In this document: in pieces, positions 44,851-58,500 of the stretch | How positions within the stretch are numbered: position 1 is the first letter of the stretch | How the letters are laid out: every line of letters begins with the position of its first letter | NCBI GenBank assembly: GCA_026874595.1 | Contig: CM049307.1 | Coordinates: forward strand, 52,075,370 to 52,139,369 | Direction: 5' to 3' | Length of the DNA stretch: 64,000 bases | DNA from: Sipunculus nudus | Taxonomy: Eukaryota; Annelida; Sipuncula; Golfingiida; Sipunculidae | Position numbers and translations under genes: made by a program | Notes under the pieces: model-generated | Database searches by the model: none | The model's input: only the letters and a program-made list of their open reading frames with translations | Told to the model about the DNA's origin: nothing

Positions 44851-46634
44851 GGTGGACGCTTTGTAGAGACGAAAGGTCAGAGGTGAACCCAAAATGAGGG
44901 CGCAGCAGTTCACATGTTACCCGATCATAATTCTGAGTTTCACAAAATTTTGTCCAGGGTTTACGGAGGAGTTCATCGGAAACCTATGCGGCGGCGGCGG
45001 TGATGGCAGGGCCCCTGAAGAAATTGTATCCACAAAACTCTGTCCTTGGGATTTTCTATCATGTGATTTGCAGAAGATGGCGACCCTGCTTCGATTAAAA
45101 GGTGTGGGCTGTTATATATAAGCAGTAGGTGTATTTGCTATTCAAGTGCCGTGCCTATGTAATATGAAGCTGAAGAAAACACTAATTATATCGTGTTGAT
45201 CAGTTATGATTTAACTCATATTGCTGTACAATCGTCATTTAGGCTCTGTGCCTCTCCTGAAATGTGCTGCGATGTCAAACAAAAGCGTCAATATCATCGG
45301 AAAGTGAGGCGTAAAACAACTGGAAGTTAGTCGACAGAAGGGGGCGGTTTTGGGGTAAAACAATAGGGCGCTTGGATCTAGCTACAGTTACCGCATGAGC
45401 GGTAAACTGCCTACCGCGTAGAGTTTAATCACTGATCAGACTTATCAATGATTGACATACACGACGAAACAGACGGCACTACAAATATATTAACTCACTA
45501 TTGGTCGGTCAAGGAGGACAGATAAGCTTCATACCAAGCCATTCACAGTCACATATGTCAAGCATATAAATTGTTTACTTCCTTTTTTTACTTCAGAGGG
45601 TCTACCTGTGCATATACACATCAAGACAAACTTACCTGGGTTCGTTTTTGTTAGCATATGGAAGGAAGGTATTTACAAATATTCCTATACATATACATAT
45701 ATATATATATATATATATACTTGTTTATTCCAACAGAATAGCTTATTTATTATTTATGTTATAAGCGTCACTCTTCATCGATACCTACACATTGACAATA
45801 TGTTAACATGGCTATACTATTGATATGTGTGTTGGGGGGGGGATACTTTTACATTGTGTACGACTTGGAGTTTCAAAACCTGTTTTGATATCTGGTGAAA
45901 TAAGATTTTGATATTTGGTGTCTCCAACCTAATTAAATATTTCATAAATATATCAATCGATGGCGGATTTATCTAATGACGATAAGAAAACAGAACAAGC
46001 TTTATAAATCAACAATAAAACATTTTCAATGAGATGTGCAGCTGGACCACAGAGAACAATTTGGGTTTATCCATTTCTTAAAAAAAAACTGAAAAAAATA
46101 TAAAATATATTTGCAAGGGAATCTCTTAAAAGGGTACGTCTTTTTTCACTCTGAACTCTTAACATATTATTACGTTATTAAGCCTCGCCCGACTCATAGG
46201 GAAGGAGGTCTTTAGGGTTAAATGCGTTTATGTTTATTTCAGTATATGGGTTAATTTTTGTTTGGGACTTCCCTAATCCTTACGGAGTGTAAACCCATCC
46301 CATTATAATTTAGTTACTGAACTAAATTAATAGAAATTGACCACTTACCAATGTCATTGTTGACAAATTTCCATCATAATTTATTTCTGACCGTGACCTT
46401 TTTTTAACTGTCGTACCGACTAAACCCGATTCTTCAATATCGCCCAGTACTTCTCCGATAGTATTGATTGGTTCTGGGAACCATAAGAGTGGGCAACCCA
46501 CACACACACACACACATGTGAAATCATATATTCTAATGATGTAAAATGAACTAAATTTATTATCAGAACATCTTATAAAGGCATTTGGTCTCTAAGTTTT
46601 AAGAAAATGTGTCCATCATATGTATATATATATT
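44851..46634. other. Intergenic DNA
   Basis: No supported gene. A (TA)n tract is at about 45693-45718 and a short G-run near 45832. Nothing else identified. Confidence 0.5.
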
Positions 46635-46661
46635 TGTGTGTGTGTGTGTGTGTGTGTGTGT
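46635..46661. repeat. (GT)n microsatellite
   Basis: About 13 GT units following a short TA run. A short (CA)n occurs at about 46499-46515. Confidence 0.92.
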
Positions 46662-47401
46662 GATTACCATTTCTTCCAGCCCTCTGCAATGAAAATTTAA
46701 TAACTTCATGTTTCCGATCAGAAAAGGTAGTAATTTGGAGGAATGTTTACGGGCCAGAAGTTCAAGGTCATAGGGGAAGGTTGTCTTGTCTTTCTTTTCA
46801 GAAGGTTTAACTTCCGTTTGGAGTGTTATTCAGGAAACAATATTTTTATAGGGACAAGGAGGTATTTCACCTACAAAATCTACTCACTCTCATGACAGTG
46901 CAGGACACAAGGTTAATTAGGGGACTCGGCCGGTGGTAGTTTTCACACCTACAACTGCTCAAATGAGTACAAGGGTCAGCCAAGGGTTTGTTATTTGTGT
47001 ACAACCTGGGTAATAAGGCGTAGCCACACCTGCAGAAAAGAACCGGTGATGCATTCATAGTTATCAATTATTCCTATTGAATAGATATGTTTTTATATTT
47101 CCAGTTGTTCAAAATTACGGAAAAACTGTCATAATTTCGGGTTGAGTTTCCGTAGACTATTGGTGGCTCCTGTATCATTTTTTAAGTTTCGGGCATTTTT
47201 TTCCCTGTATTTTTACGATTGCCACATGACAACAAAGGTGTCACTTTTTCAGCTTTGGTTTCATCTATTCTTCTGAAACTTGGTGTGTTTATTTTGCCCC
47301 AGCCCCCTTTTTCTGGGGGAGACATTTTGTTTTCAGTCCCATCATCTGTCATTGTCAGGCTTTGTTAAACCTGCTTAATTGCAGAATTATTATGACCTTT
47401 A

Positions 47402-47730
47402 GGCCAAAAAAAAATAAAAGGTATGGTTCTCAGGCACCGCCCGAATCAATTTCAAACCCCCGCATCAAAAATTTTTATTATGATTTTCAATAGAAACTTT
47501 CCATTTTTTAGCTGCAGCCGCTAAGACATTTCTTTCAAGAAGATAAATTCATACAATTTCCTTTGTTATTTAGTGTTATTAATTGTTTAGCAAAATGTTA
47601 TTATCATGCTTTTCCCTTTTCAATTCATATTTTTTCGAAACATACCAAAAAAATTTAAATAAAAAACCGCCCGCCCGCATTGATTTCTGAAAAAAGTGCC
47701 TGAGAACCATACCCCTTTTTTATTTTGGCC
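47402..47730. mobile_element. MITE family M1, copy 2 (upstream of gene B)
   Basis: 329 bp with the same inverted ends as copy 1: GGCCAAAAAAAAATAAAAGG / TATGGTTCTCAGGCAC left and GTGCCTGAGAACCATACC / TTTTTTATTTTGGCC right. Exact TTA target duplications lie at 47399-47401 and 47731-47733. It ends about 400 bp before the gene B start codon, so it could sit in or near the promoter. Confidence 0.85.
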
Positions 47731-48131
47731 TTATAAATATTGATATATATGAGCTCTATAACTTTGTAAGCACTGCATATTGCTTCCGCCATGCTCCCAG
47801 AAGACCTTGAAAACCAACAAATCAGACACGACTAGATCCAGTCTGCACATGTATGACCCATCACAGTTAAGAACCCTGTTGCCTGTGGTGTCAGAAGGTC
47901 AAAAAGCAATATCACGTCGGAGGTTAATCTCAATATGGCTTTCAGGTCATGTATTCTTGTTGTGAATGTTAGGATAAAATGGCATCCGACAGGTCGCTAG
48001 TTGTTTTATGTTTTTTTTTTCACTGCTGTTGAAATGTGAGAATTGAGTCAATAGGTCTTTGCTTTATTAGGGTCACTTAAATTGTTAAAATAATTTAAGC
48101 GACAGAAAATATTTCTTGATGTTGCAGGAAA

Positions 48132-48183
48132 ATGTGTCTTGTTACTTGGCTTCTGATTCTGATATCAACAACATGGGCAGATG
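48132..48183 (+). CDS. Gene B exon 1: signal peptide
   Basis: ATG followed by [16 protein letters not shown], a short classical signal peptide, ending in phase 1 before gttagt. The sequence just upstream (ttgatgttgcag) could be a splice acceptor, so a non-coding first exon may lie further upstream. Confidence 0.78.
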
Positions 48184-51100
48184 GTTAGTACACCATTTCA
48201 CTGGACTCCTGTCACTTATTCTTAACATACTTTATGTTTTGTTATTTCTGTCACAATAATAAAACCCTCAGAAGAAAAAGATACATAAATGAGACGTGAC
48301 AAATTTTCTAACAGTACCAAATTACAAGGCATGTTGCAATGATAATTATAAAATCAACTATTTTATTACTGTGCTATCAGTTGTGTTCCTATACACCTAC
48401 AGACAATCTCCGTGTGACAGAGATGTAGTCAGGTATTTCAGTCCTGGGTTTACACCGTGAATAAAAGATACGTTAATCCTACAATTAATCTGATGGTTAT
48501 TTTAATCTCAGGAAATTATTCAGACCATTCATATATAATATACTCCATTTCACCACCTGCTGCCCACCTGTTTTTTTGTAGATGATTTACTTAAAAGTTT
48601 ATATTTTTCAATATTTTCCAAGTAAACAACATATGGAAGTGACAACCTAATATGGCAGTTAAGAATTTTTCAATAAATCCCCCGTTTATGATTCACAACA
48701 TTTTTAGTCTCTTTATCATGATCTGGCAGATATGGAGTGTCCCTCCATAAGTAGCCATCTTTGTTTTAGCTGGTTATATTTTTTAGAGTGTTTACATGAG
48801 ATCATCCAATCAGCAGCTTCCAGTTGAGGCTGTTTTTGCATGTGATCAATGACCTTGACCGCCATAAGTGGGTCTGATATGTTGTAAAATGTAGACTGAT
48901 TTCTCATATTTTCTGAAAATTCTATTACTAAAATATGGCAAAAGGTAGGAATTAAGTTACCTAGATGAAAATTAGGTTCTGTTATCCTCTCCTCTACACT
49001 ATGATTGTTTCCCTTAATGTACCTAATAAAAATTTTCATAGCAAAAATCAGGTGGACATGAGGGGATGAAACGGACTATAATAACATTCAGAATGAATGT
49101 TTGGTACAATATCTGATGATCTGCTTCAGATTGTCCTTCAGGGAAGTTCGGCTGGCAGTGCCGTTATAATTGCTCGTGTACGGCGTCGTGTGACAGGGTG
49201 ACGGGACATTGTGAGAATTGTCCCGGGATGAGCTGGGGACCTGGATGCCTCTTGAGTAAACCATTTTGAAAACGGATATTCATTAAAAGTATAAGTTATC
49301 GGTACATAATATCGGATATTTCTGATATCATTCAGTTTAATAATTGATCATTATGTTATATAGTTATAATGAAGAAAATGACTGTTTTCAAATGTTCGTG
49401 CATGTGCTAATTTTCAGGTTCCTCGTGCACGTACAATGACATTGATGGTATATATTATCAAGGTAGACAGTCAACAAACAATGGCGGGCATAACTGCATC
49501 CCATGGTATCCACAGAGAAGGAATTATGGTCCTGACAGATTTCCAGAAGGCGACCTTAAGAAAGCAGTAAATTACTGCAGGAACCCTAGACTTGATAAAG
49601 GTGGATATTCTGAAAACGTTTGGTGTTACCATAACCAAAAGCTAAACTGGGCCTATTGCAGCAGTGCCCTTACAACATGTCGTGAGTATATACATACTAC
49701 TAAGTAGAGAGTCGTTCATGGTTAAGCGGTAGGAAATTAGAAAGAAGTAGAAATTGCTTGAAATTCTTTCTGGTGTCATTCATTGGACGGATTTCCACAT
49801 ATTTACTCCATTTAGTCATTATCACTCAAAAAATATATAATATATTAACAGAGAATCTGTGATGCAGAATTATTTTTTCCAGTTTATGAATTGTACTGGC
49901 CAAATAATACTTACACCAGAAAAAGTATATCTGTCCGTTTTCGAATTCACTTCCAATGCGCTTTATCTTTTCCCAGCGTGCCCAGAAGGTCGTTTTGGAG
50001 TGAATTGCGTTTCAGAATGCCACTGCCGTGAGCCAGGAAATACATGCGAAATAGATACTGGTCAGTGTCAACATGGATGTCATGAACACTTCATGGGCTC
50101 TTCCTGCCAAGGCATGTGAAAAATTAAACATTTGTTCAATAAATTTATATTTAGCTTAATGTACAGAGATCCATTTCGCTTAGCTACTTCATACGGAATT
50201 TGCTGATGAAGAATTACATTGATCAAATACCCAGAAGAAATTACATTTAGAGATAAATGTGGTTCCTTGTCTTTTAAATTGTTATATTTGCATGATATTA
50301 CTCTGTGATAAGTAATGATCTAAAAGGGTATATGTGTATTCGTCTTTAAGCCAGACTGAGATCATTTTTATCAGACGACGATGGAAACGAACGAATATTC
50401 AGACATAGTAGATATATATAGACCGTATATCTACAGAATGCGTGGATAGGCGATTCGGAATCCATTGTGACAAAATATGCCGCTGTCAAAATCTGATGGA
50501 GGTTTGTAACAAGACATCTGGCCACTGTTTGTCGGGATGTGCTTCCGGCTGGACTGGGAACGATTGTCAAACCGGTAGGACATAACACAGGTTTTCTTAT
50601 ACTGGTGAATACAAAATTATAAAGTCATCGGCTGACTGAAAATAAATCATCCAGTTTAACGACATACAGCTTACGTATTGGGTCCAGCATTAGCCGCTTA
50701 TTTATCCAATATCAGAAATCTACGAGTGAAATAGTTATTCCGTCTTATGCCGTTGGTCTTGGGTATTTATCTGTCCATTAGCTAAATGTTGGAACCCTTT
50801 TTAGCTCAGCTGACTGTCAGTCATCTAAGCAATAGGGATCACCTTTCGTCCGTCGTCCGTCCGACCGTCCGGCCGTGCGGGCGTCTGTCCGTTAACAGGG
50901 CACAAATCGTAACCGCTGGACCTGGAATCTTTTTACTTTATATCCAGAGAGGTCCATGAAAAATCTCCTTGGAAACATGGAATTAGGTCTCTGTTACCCA
51001 TATCCTTTGAGCTATTGGGCCCTAAAGTACCCCCCAGAATAGTGAAAAATTTCATTTAAAAAATTAAATATCTCATTAACTAAATCAATGATGGTCATGA

Positions 51101-54100
51101 TTTTTGGCATACATATTAATCATGAGACGATTTTTTACGAATTTTTTTTCTCTATTTTTGAGACCTTTAAAATGTGGATATCTGTTAACAGGGCACAAAT
51201 CGTAAAGACTGGACCTAGAATCTTCATTCTTGACATTCTGAGAGACCTATGAAAAGTCTTTATGGAAACCAGAAATTAGGTCTCTGTTGCCCATATCCTT
51301 TGAGCTATTGGGCCCTAAAGTACCCCCAGAATAGTGGAAAATTTCATTTAAAAAATTCAATATCTCATTAACTACATCACTGATAGTCATGATTTTTGGC
51401 AAACATATTAATCATGAGACGATTTTTTACGAATTTTTTTCTCTATTTTTGAGACCTTTAAAATGTGGATATCTGTTAACAGGGCACAAATCGTAAAGAC
51501 TGGACCTAGAATCTTCATTCTTGACATTCTGAGAGACCTATGAAAAGTCTGTATGGAAACCAGAAATTAGGTCTTTGTTACCCATATCCTTTGAGCTATT
51601 TGGCCCTAAAGTACCCCCAAGAATAGTGGTAAATTTCATTTAAAAAATTCAATATCTCATTAACTACATCACTGATGGTCATGATTTTTGGCATTCATAT
51701 TTATCATGAGATGTTTCATCAGTTTCTGCAGACTGGTGGCGCCACCTGTATTTTTCATTTTATTACGATTTTTTATCTATTTTTGAGACCTTTAAAAATG
51801 TGGACATCTGTTAACAATGCACAAATCGCAAAGACTGGACCTAGAATCTTCATTCTTGACATTCTAAGAGACCTATGAAAAGTCTCCACGGAAACCAGAA
51901 ATTAGGTCTCTGATACCCATATCATTTGAGCTATTTGGCCCTAAAGTACCCCCCCCCCCCCCCCAAGAATAGTGGAAAATTTCATACAAAAACTTCAATA
52001 TCTGATTAACTACATCACTGATGGTCATGATTTTTTGCATACATATTGATCATGAGTTATTTCATCAGTTTCTGCAGACTGGTGGCGCCACTTGTATTTT
52101 TCGATTTTTTACGAATATTTTTCTCTATTTTGAGACCTTTAAAATGCAAACATCTGTTAACTGGGCACAAATCGTAAAGACTGGACCTAGAATCTTCATT
52201 CTTTACATTCTGAGAGACCTATGAAAAGTCTCCATGGAAACCAGAAATAGGTTTCTGTTACCCATATTCTTTGAGCTATGGGGCCCCAAAGTACCCCCAA
52301 GAATAATAAAAAATTTCATTTAAAAAATTCAATATCTGATTAACTACATCACTGATGGTCATGATTTTTGGCATACATATTGATCATGAGAAGTTTCATC
52401 AGTTTCTGCAGACTGGTGGCGCCACCTGTATTTTTCGATTTTTTTACGAATTTTTTTCTCTATTTTTGAGACCTTTAAAACTTTTGACATCTGTTAACAG
52501 GGCACAAATCGTAAAGACTGGACCTAGAATCTTCATTCTTGACACACAAGGGTGACCCATGAAAAGTCTCCATGGAAACCTGAAATTAGGTATCTGTTAC
52601 CCATATTCTTTGAGCTATGGCACACCAAAGTACAGCTCAGAATAATCGAAAATTGATACAAAAGCTGAAGTATCTAAACAACTAATGCAGAGATCACCAT
52701 AATTGTTTGTATAATTGTTTTTTCTCTATTTTTGAGACCTTTAAAGATATGAACATCTGTTAATAGGGCACAAATCATAACAACTGGACCTAGAATCTTT
52801 ATTCTTTACACACAGGGAGACCCATGAAAAATCTCCATGGAAACCTGAAATAAGGTCTCTGTTACCCATATCCATTAAGCTGTATGGCTTCAAAGTACCC
52901 CCCAGAATAATGAAAAATTAGATACAAAAACCACAGTATCTCAATAACTACAACATTGATGCTCATGATTTTTTGGCATACATATTGATCATGACGTGTT
53001 CCATCAGTTTCAGCAGACTGGGTGCGCCACCTCTATTTTTTTTCAAATTTTTACGAATTATTTTCTCTATTTTTGAGACCTTTAAAGATGTGGTTATCTG
53101 TCAACAGGGTACAAATTGTAACAACTAGACTTAGAATCTTCATTCTTGTTATGCAAGGAGGCCCATTTAAGTGTCTGTGGAAACCTGAAATTAGGTCTCT
53201 GTTACCCATATCCTTCAAGCTATAGTACTCCAAAGTATCCCTCAGAATAATGGAAAATCTGATATAAAAGCTGAAGAATCTGAACAACTAATTCAGAGAC
53301 CACCATGCTTCTTTGCATGGATATTGACTATTAAGTGTTTTTGTTAGTTTCTGCAGACTGGTGGAGCCACCTGTATTTTTTTTAAGTTTACGCATTTTTT
53401 CTCTATTCTTGAGATATATTAATACAGACACAATCTCAGCCTGTTGGTTAATCTGTTTGATGCTTCAGTTCAAGGGTTATATACTACCATTCCTTTTGCA
53501 AATCTCTTCCGAGTCAGCTGAGCGTCATGACCCATGGGTCACTTGTTTTATATCATATTATATTATTCTAACCCACAATACTTTATAGAACGGTAATTTT
53601 TAATTTATCTCCAATTATCCCCTTTACACGGTGCCTTTAATCACTAAACATGAAAGCTTAGTACATTAATTTTTTTATTCAAAGGATGTACACTGGGATA
53701 CTTCGGACCAGACTGTGTTGGCAATTGTTCACATTTCTGTGAAAAGCCACGAAATTGTAACAAAATAACAGGTTATTGCACATGTCAAGCTGGTTATCTT
53801 CCTCCCACTTGCCATGACCGTGAGTATAACTGTTATTTTATTTTTTTTAATTAAACTGCTACGCAAAGATTATAGTTTGCCAAGTGACCTCCAAATTTAA
53901 TAATAAATATATAGCAATGTTGCTTACCCAAAATAAAGTATAGGGACTCTATCTTACTAAACGTTATAAAGATATTGATTAATGTGGTGAACCAAAAACA
54001 TTTTGTATACAAAGTGTGGGTTATTTTCATACTGATGTTAACCTAATGTGGAATATACTAATGAATCGAGATTATTCGCGGCGGTTCCAATGAAAATAAA

Positions 54101-55466
54101 TAAAAATTGAAACAATGTCAAGAAACATTAAACAACAAAGAGTGGCGCGTTTAATATTTATCTGAGGAGAGTGATCAATGTTTAGTTCATGATATGTGTA
54201 TAATCTATACCTGAATGTAACATTAAAAATCTAAACAGAGTAAGTATATCAGTATGAACACGATTTTTCCTGTGTTCTTCTTTAATCTGGCAGCGTGCAT
54301 CGACGGCACTTTCGGCTTAAACTGTACTAGAAACTGTAGATGTCTCAGCAGCACCGAGATTTGTGAAAAAGCGGACGGTACATGTACCCAGAGTGGTTGT
54401 GCGGCGGGATGGCATGGCCTAGGCTGTCAAACAGGTAGAGTGAGAAAAGCATAACATGCTACTTTAAATCACATACCTACTTTAGTTTAAGTTATGTTAT
54501 AACATAGGAACAAAAGTGTAATATCTAGAAATGAATGTTCCTTAATGCATGTTTACTATATTGGTGATATAAATATGTGAAAATGTAAACAGTTGCGTTC
54601 ATTTAAACTTTCTGCAATTATAAATATTTATAATCTGGGTAGAATGTGCACAAGGGAGGTACGGACCGAATTGTGATCACATATGTTCCAGTCAGTGTGT
54701 TGACCCAAGTAACTGTAACAAAGAATTTGGAAACTGCCAATGTAAAGCGGGTTACCAATCTCCAACATGTCATAAGGGTGAGTGTATTTTCAGTAAACTA
54801 ATTGCTGGGATATAACTCGCTCTTGGTTTCCTTTTTTTTACATTTTCTCCTATAAAAAAAGGACGAAAGCCCTTATTTCATTTACCTGAAATGGTATTCA
54901 TTTGACATCGTTATATGTATGCCACCTGTAATTGGAATCTTGTAATAAGCATGTGTAGTCTATTTTAGCTGATCACAGTTAACACAATTGGTCAGATATG
55001 TGCGTGTTTTAATGTTAAAATTACTTAAGTATTTACTTATTGCGTAGAGGGTCCATATGGCGGCACTGAATGGAAATTATTAGACTTGAGAATGGACCGA
55101 GTACAGACGTAATTATCATACTTGAATAAGAATGAGTTAACAATATTGACAACTTACAGCAAACTAGTAGGTGATGAAGAGGGGAAATGCATGGGGCATC
55201 GGTAATTGTCGGATGTTCCTGGTATATTACCCAGTGATATATTAGTAACATCATTCGAAACTTCCATAATACACATTATGTTTTATATTCAGCCTGTGAT
55301 CCTGGAACCTATGGTTTTAACTGTAATACCACCTGTCCAATCAACTGTCGGAATATGTCTGACTGTAACATTAAGAATGGTTCCTGTATATGCAAAGATG
55401 GATTCTATGGAAGTCTCTGTTCAATTAACCGGGGTAAGCTAATTTGCATATCTTTCACAGTTTTTA

Positions 55467-55522
<56 letters not shown>

Positions 55523-58500
55523 AGTGACCAATGGTACATATTAATGGTACTATTAATTAAACTTATGCGTAGTGTTCCGTTTTAATGAAGTCAATAAATC
55601 ATGTATGGTCGAATTCTCTTTAAATTGTTCTTGATCAGCATGTTTACGATATACATTTTCATACATGATTTGTATGTCACATCGAAATAAAAGTTAAAGA
55701 TAAGACTATAAAGTATTAGATTAAAGAGCCTATCAACGCGGTGTCACTTGGTTTTTGTTGCAGTCAGCCAAGGGCCACCTACTGGAATTATCGCTGGAGT
55801 TTCTGTGGTTTTGGTCTGCATCATTATTCTTATAATCGTGGTTGTCTTGTGGATAAAGTAAGTAACGTTATCTCTCTAACTGTCAGGGATATTTTTTACC
55901 AATTAGGTGATTTTAATGCAAACATTAGGTATCATTAAAATATAAATAATATTATGATATTATAATGAAACTAATAATAATTATTTTGGACGATTTAAGG
56001 CGACGTGGCGGTGACAGCTCCATACTAAGAAAGGTGTTCCATCGGAAAAAATCAGATAGAGGTACTAACATTTTTCTAAATTACCCGTTTATTTATTACA
56101 CTTCGTAAATTATGATTAAAATAAATATTCTGCAACCTTTTTACAGAAAAATAAACGCTTGCAATTAGGAAAGCAACAGTTTATGTATTTAAATGATATT
56201 GTGACTCCTTTTCTAATCAAAAGACGAAGGATCATACACAGAAGTGACGGTGGAAGAGTCAAGTAGTCGAGGCAAAAGAGCTGATCTAAACAATCAAGTG
56301 AAACCAAGACATAAGGGGGTCCCCAATGCTGAACCTCAACAGGCGACTGTCGATGAGGATGCTGTTTATTGTAACGTATCGATCGTTTTTGATAAGTGCG
56401 ACATTGCCATCGACATTGCCAGACTACATACGTTTTATGACAGAAACAGAGAACGGATTTGAAGATGAGTATAAGGTGGGAACTGATCAATTTATTTCTG
56501 TCAAGAAATGGTACCTTTATCTAGCCTTTAATGACACACGGCAAGGTCAGTTATATCCTAAACCACATTTGTCAACAAAGTTCATACCTGTGTTTTAAGC
56601 CTTCTTGTAAAGTAGAAAAAAATATTCTAATTTTAATAACCACAAAGGGCTATGACAAACGACTACTTATACCAAACTACTCGTAAAGTAGTGAATTTAT
56701 CTTTCTAAGTAATCGTTTACTTACAGATTTAAATGCTTATTTATCTTCTCTTGCGAAAATATAAAACTTCGTCAGGTCAAAGTTATAAAAATAATTGCAC
56801 CATCGAGCAAATGTAAGAAAATGTGCTGGAAGACAATTTTTAATCAACTTTTATGATTGCTTAAAAGCTCATTCCAACTGGCCCGACTGCTGATATAGAC
56901 GAGGGCAAACTGGAGAAGAATCGCCCGAAGAACAGGTTCCGAAATATTGTCCCATGTAGGTAGTCCCAAAATATCTTTGAGACCGACAGCGATCATTGAA
57001 TAAAACAAATTGATGCTATATAAGAAATAAAAATACTGAATAGGATACCATACTAAAATTTCAAGGGCCAAGAAAGGTACAAATATATCCGAACAATCTC
57101 ATTGTTGTTTAATTTTATTTTCAGCAGATATTTGTCTCTTTGCAGATAACCATAACCGAGTGAAACTTCATAAGAGTAGCGACGATCTCGTGGATGGTTA
57201 CATCAACGCAAGCTATATACCGGTAAGTTAACCAAAACCTTGAAAAGGACACATTTATTGATAGTAACGACCGAATCTCATATTAATATTTACTTTTACT
57301 ATTTGCTGAACGGATTAAGAAATCTAATGATCTTTTTTTACTTAGGGCTATGACGACACGGTCAAATTTATTGCAGCACAGGGTGAGTACAAAGATCCCA
57401 AAGTTTTCATTACCCGCAAATAGCACTTGTGCATTCACGATAAATAAACATACCTAGGTAAAATATGCAAGAGGCTTTCGACCGCGAATTAATATTCTCA
57501 ACACTCAGGATTAGAATGCAATATTGCTTGCATTCGACACGATTGGGTTGGTTTTGTGATCTAAAAATATAACGTTATAAGGTCGGGTTCTCTAGGAAAA
57601 CCTTGATCTGGATCTTTCTCTAGGCCCAGTGGCTGCAACTCTGGATGACTTCAACCAAATGCTTTGGGAAAACGACGTTTCACTGGTTATCATGGTTACA
57701 TCACTTAAAGAAGACAAGAAGGTACATATATTTTAAATGCTTTAATTGAAAAAATGTGTCATATTATTTGAAGGCTTTTTTATATATAGGAGGATATTAA
57801 ATATATATATTATATATTTATATATATCGACACTTCGAGATTTTAAAATGTAAATAATTCTTTAGGACAATTATCTAGTAAAACAAAGAAAGATCAAAGA
57901 TAATTTGCTTATTTACCTTAGTGTATCTGACTAATGAACAAAGATCAAAGTGCCTGCTCTGTTCCAGGACAAATGTGAGCAATATTGGCCAAATGGGAAA
58001 ACACCAATGGTATTCGGGGAGATTACAGTATCTCTGTTGTCAACCAAACGTAATCCACATTATGTCACCCGGGAAATGGTTCTTTTAAAGGTAAAAATTC
58101 TTGATTCAAAGTATCTTCAATGACAGGATATCATATGGTAGCTTCGCAATTTAACCTATAATGTACACATAATTTGGTCCGTTGTTATGATCTGCTATCA
58201 AACCTGAAGTATTTACCTGTGAATTGTACTACTAAATGAATGAGAAAATGATTCGTCTCTCTGAGTCCTAGAGTGTCTCCAAGAAGCGACTTTTACACAT
58301 GCAATTCACATCCTGGCCAGACAGTGGAGTCCCTCAAAGTCCCACGGCTTTTTTGACCTATCACAAAGAAGCCACTAGATACTATGACCAGACAAGGGGG
58401 CCTGTGGTGGTACATTGCAGGTACGTTTTAGTAGGCCTTAAAATCTAGTATAAGGCTTATTTTAAGGTTATTTTAAAGCTTATTTTAAAACAAAATGATA

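Noticed and set aside
44894-45121. 75-codon frame with a Gly run
   Set aside because: Starts inside the end of the degenerate repeat and has no domain or splice support.
51675-53225. Series of similar 66-67-codon frames with a repeated [13 protein letters not shown] pattern
   Set aside because: They recur because they lie in the tandem array of the TIR-bounded element. Frames are interrupted differently in each unit and there is no sign of selection for coding.
56244-56598. Two overlapping frames considered as separate genes
   Set aside because: They are the two halves of gene B exon 12 on either side of the frameshift, as shown by alignment with gene A exon 28.
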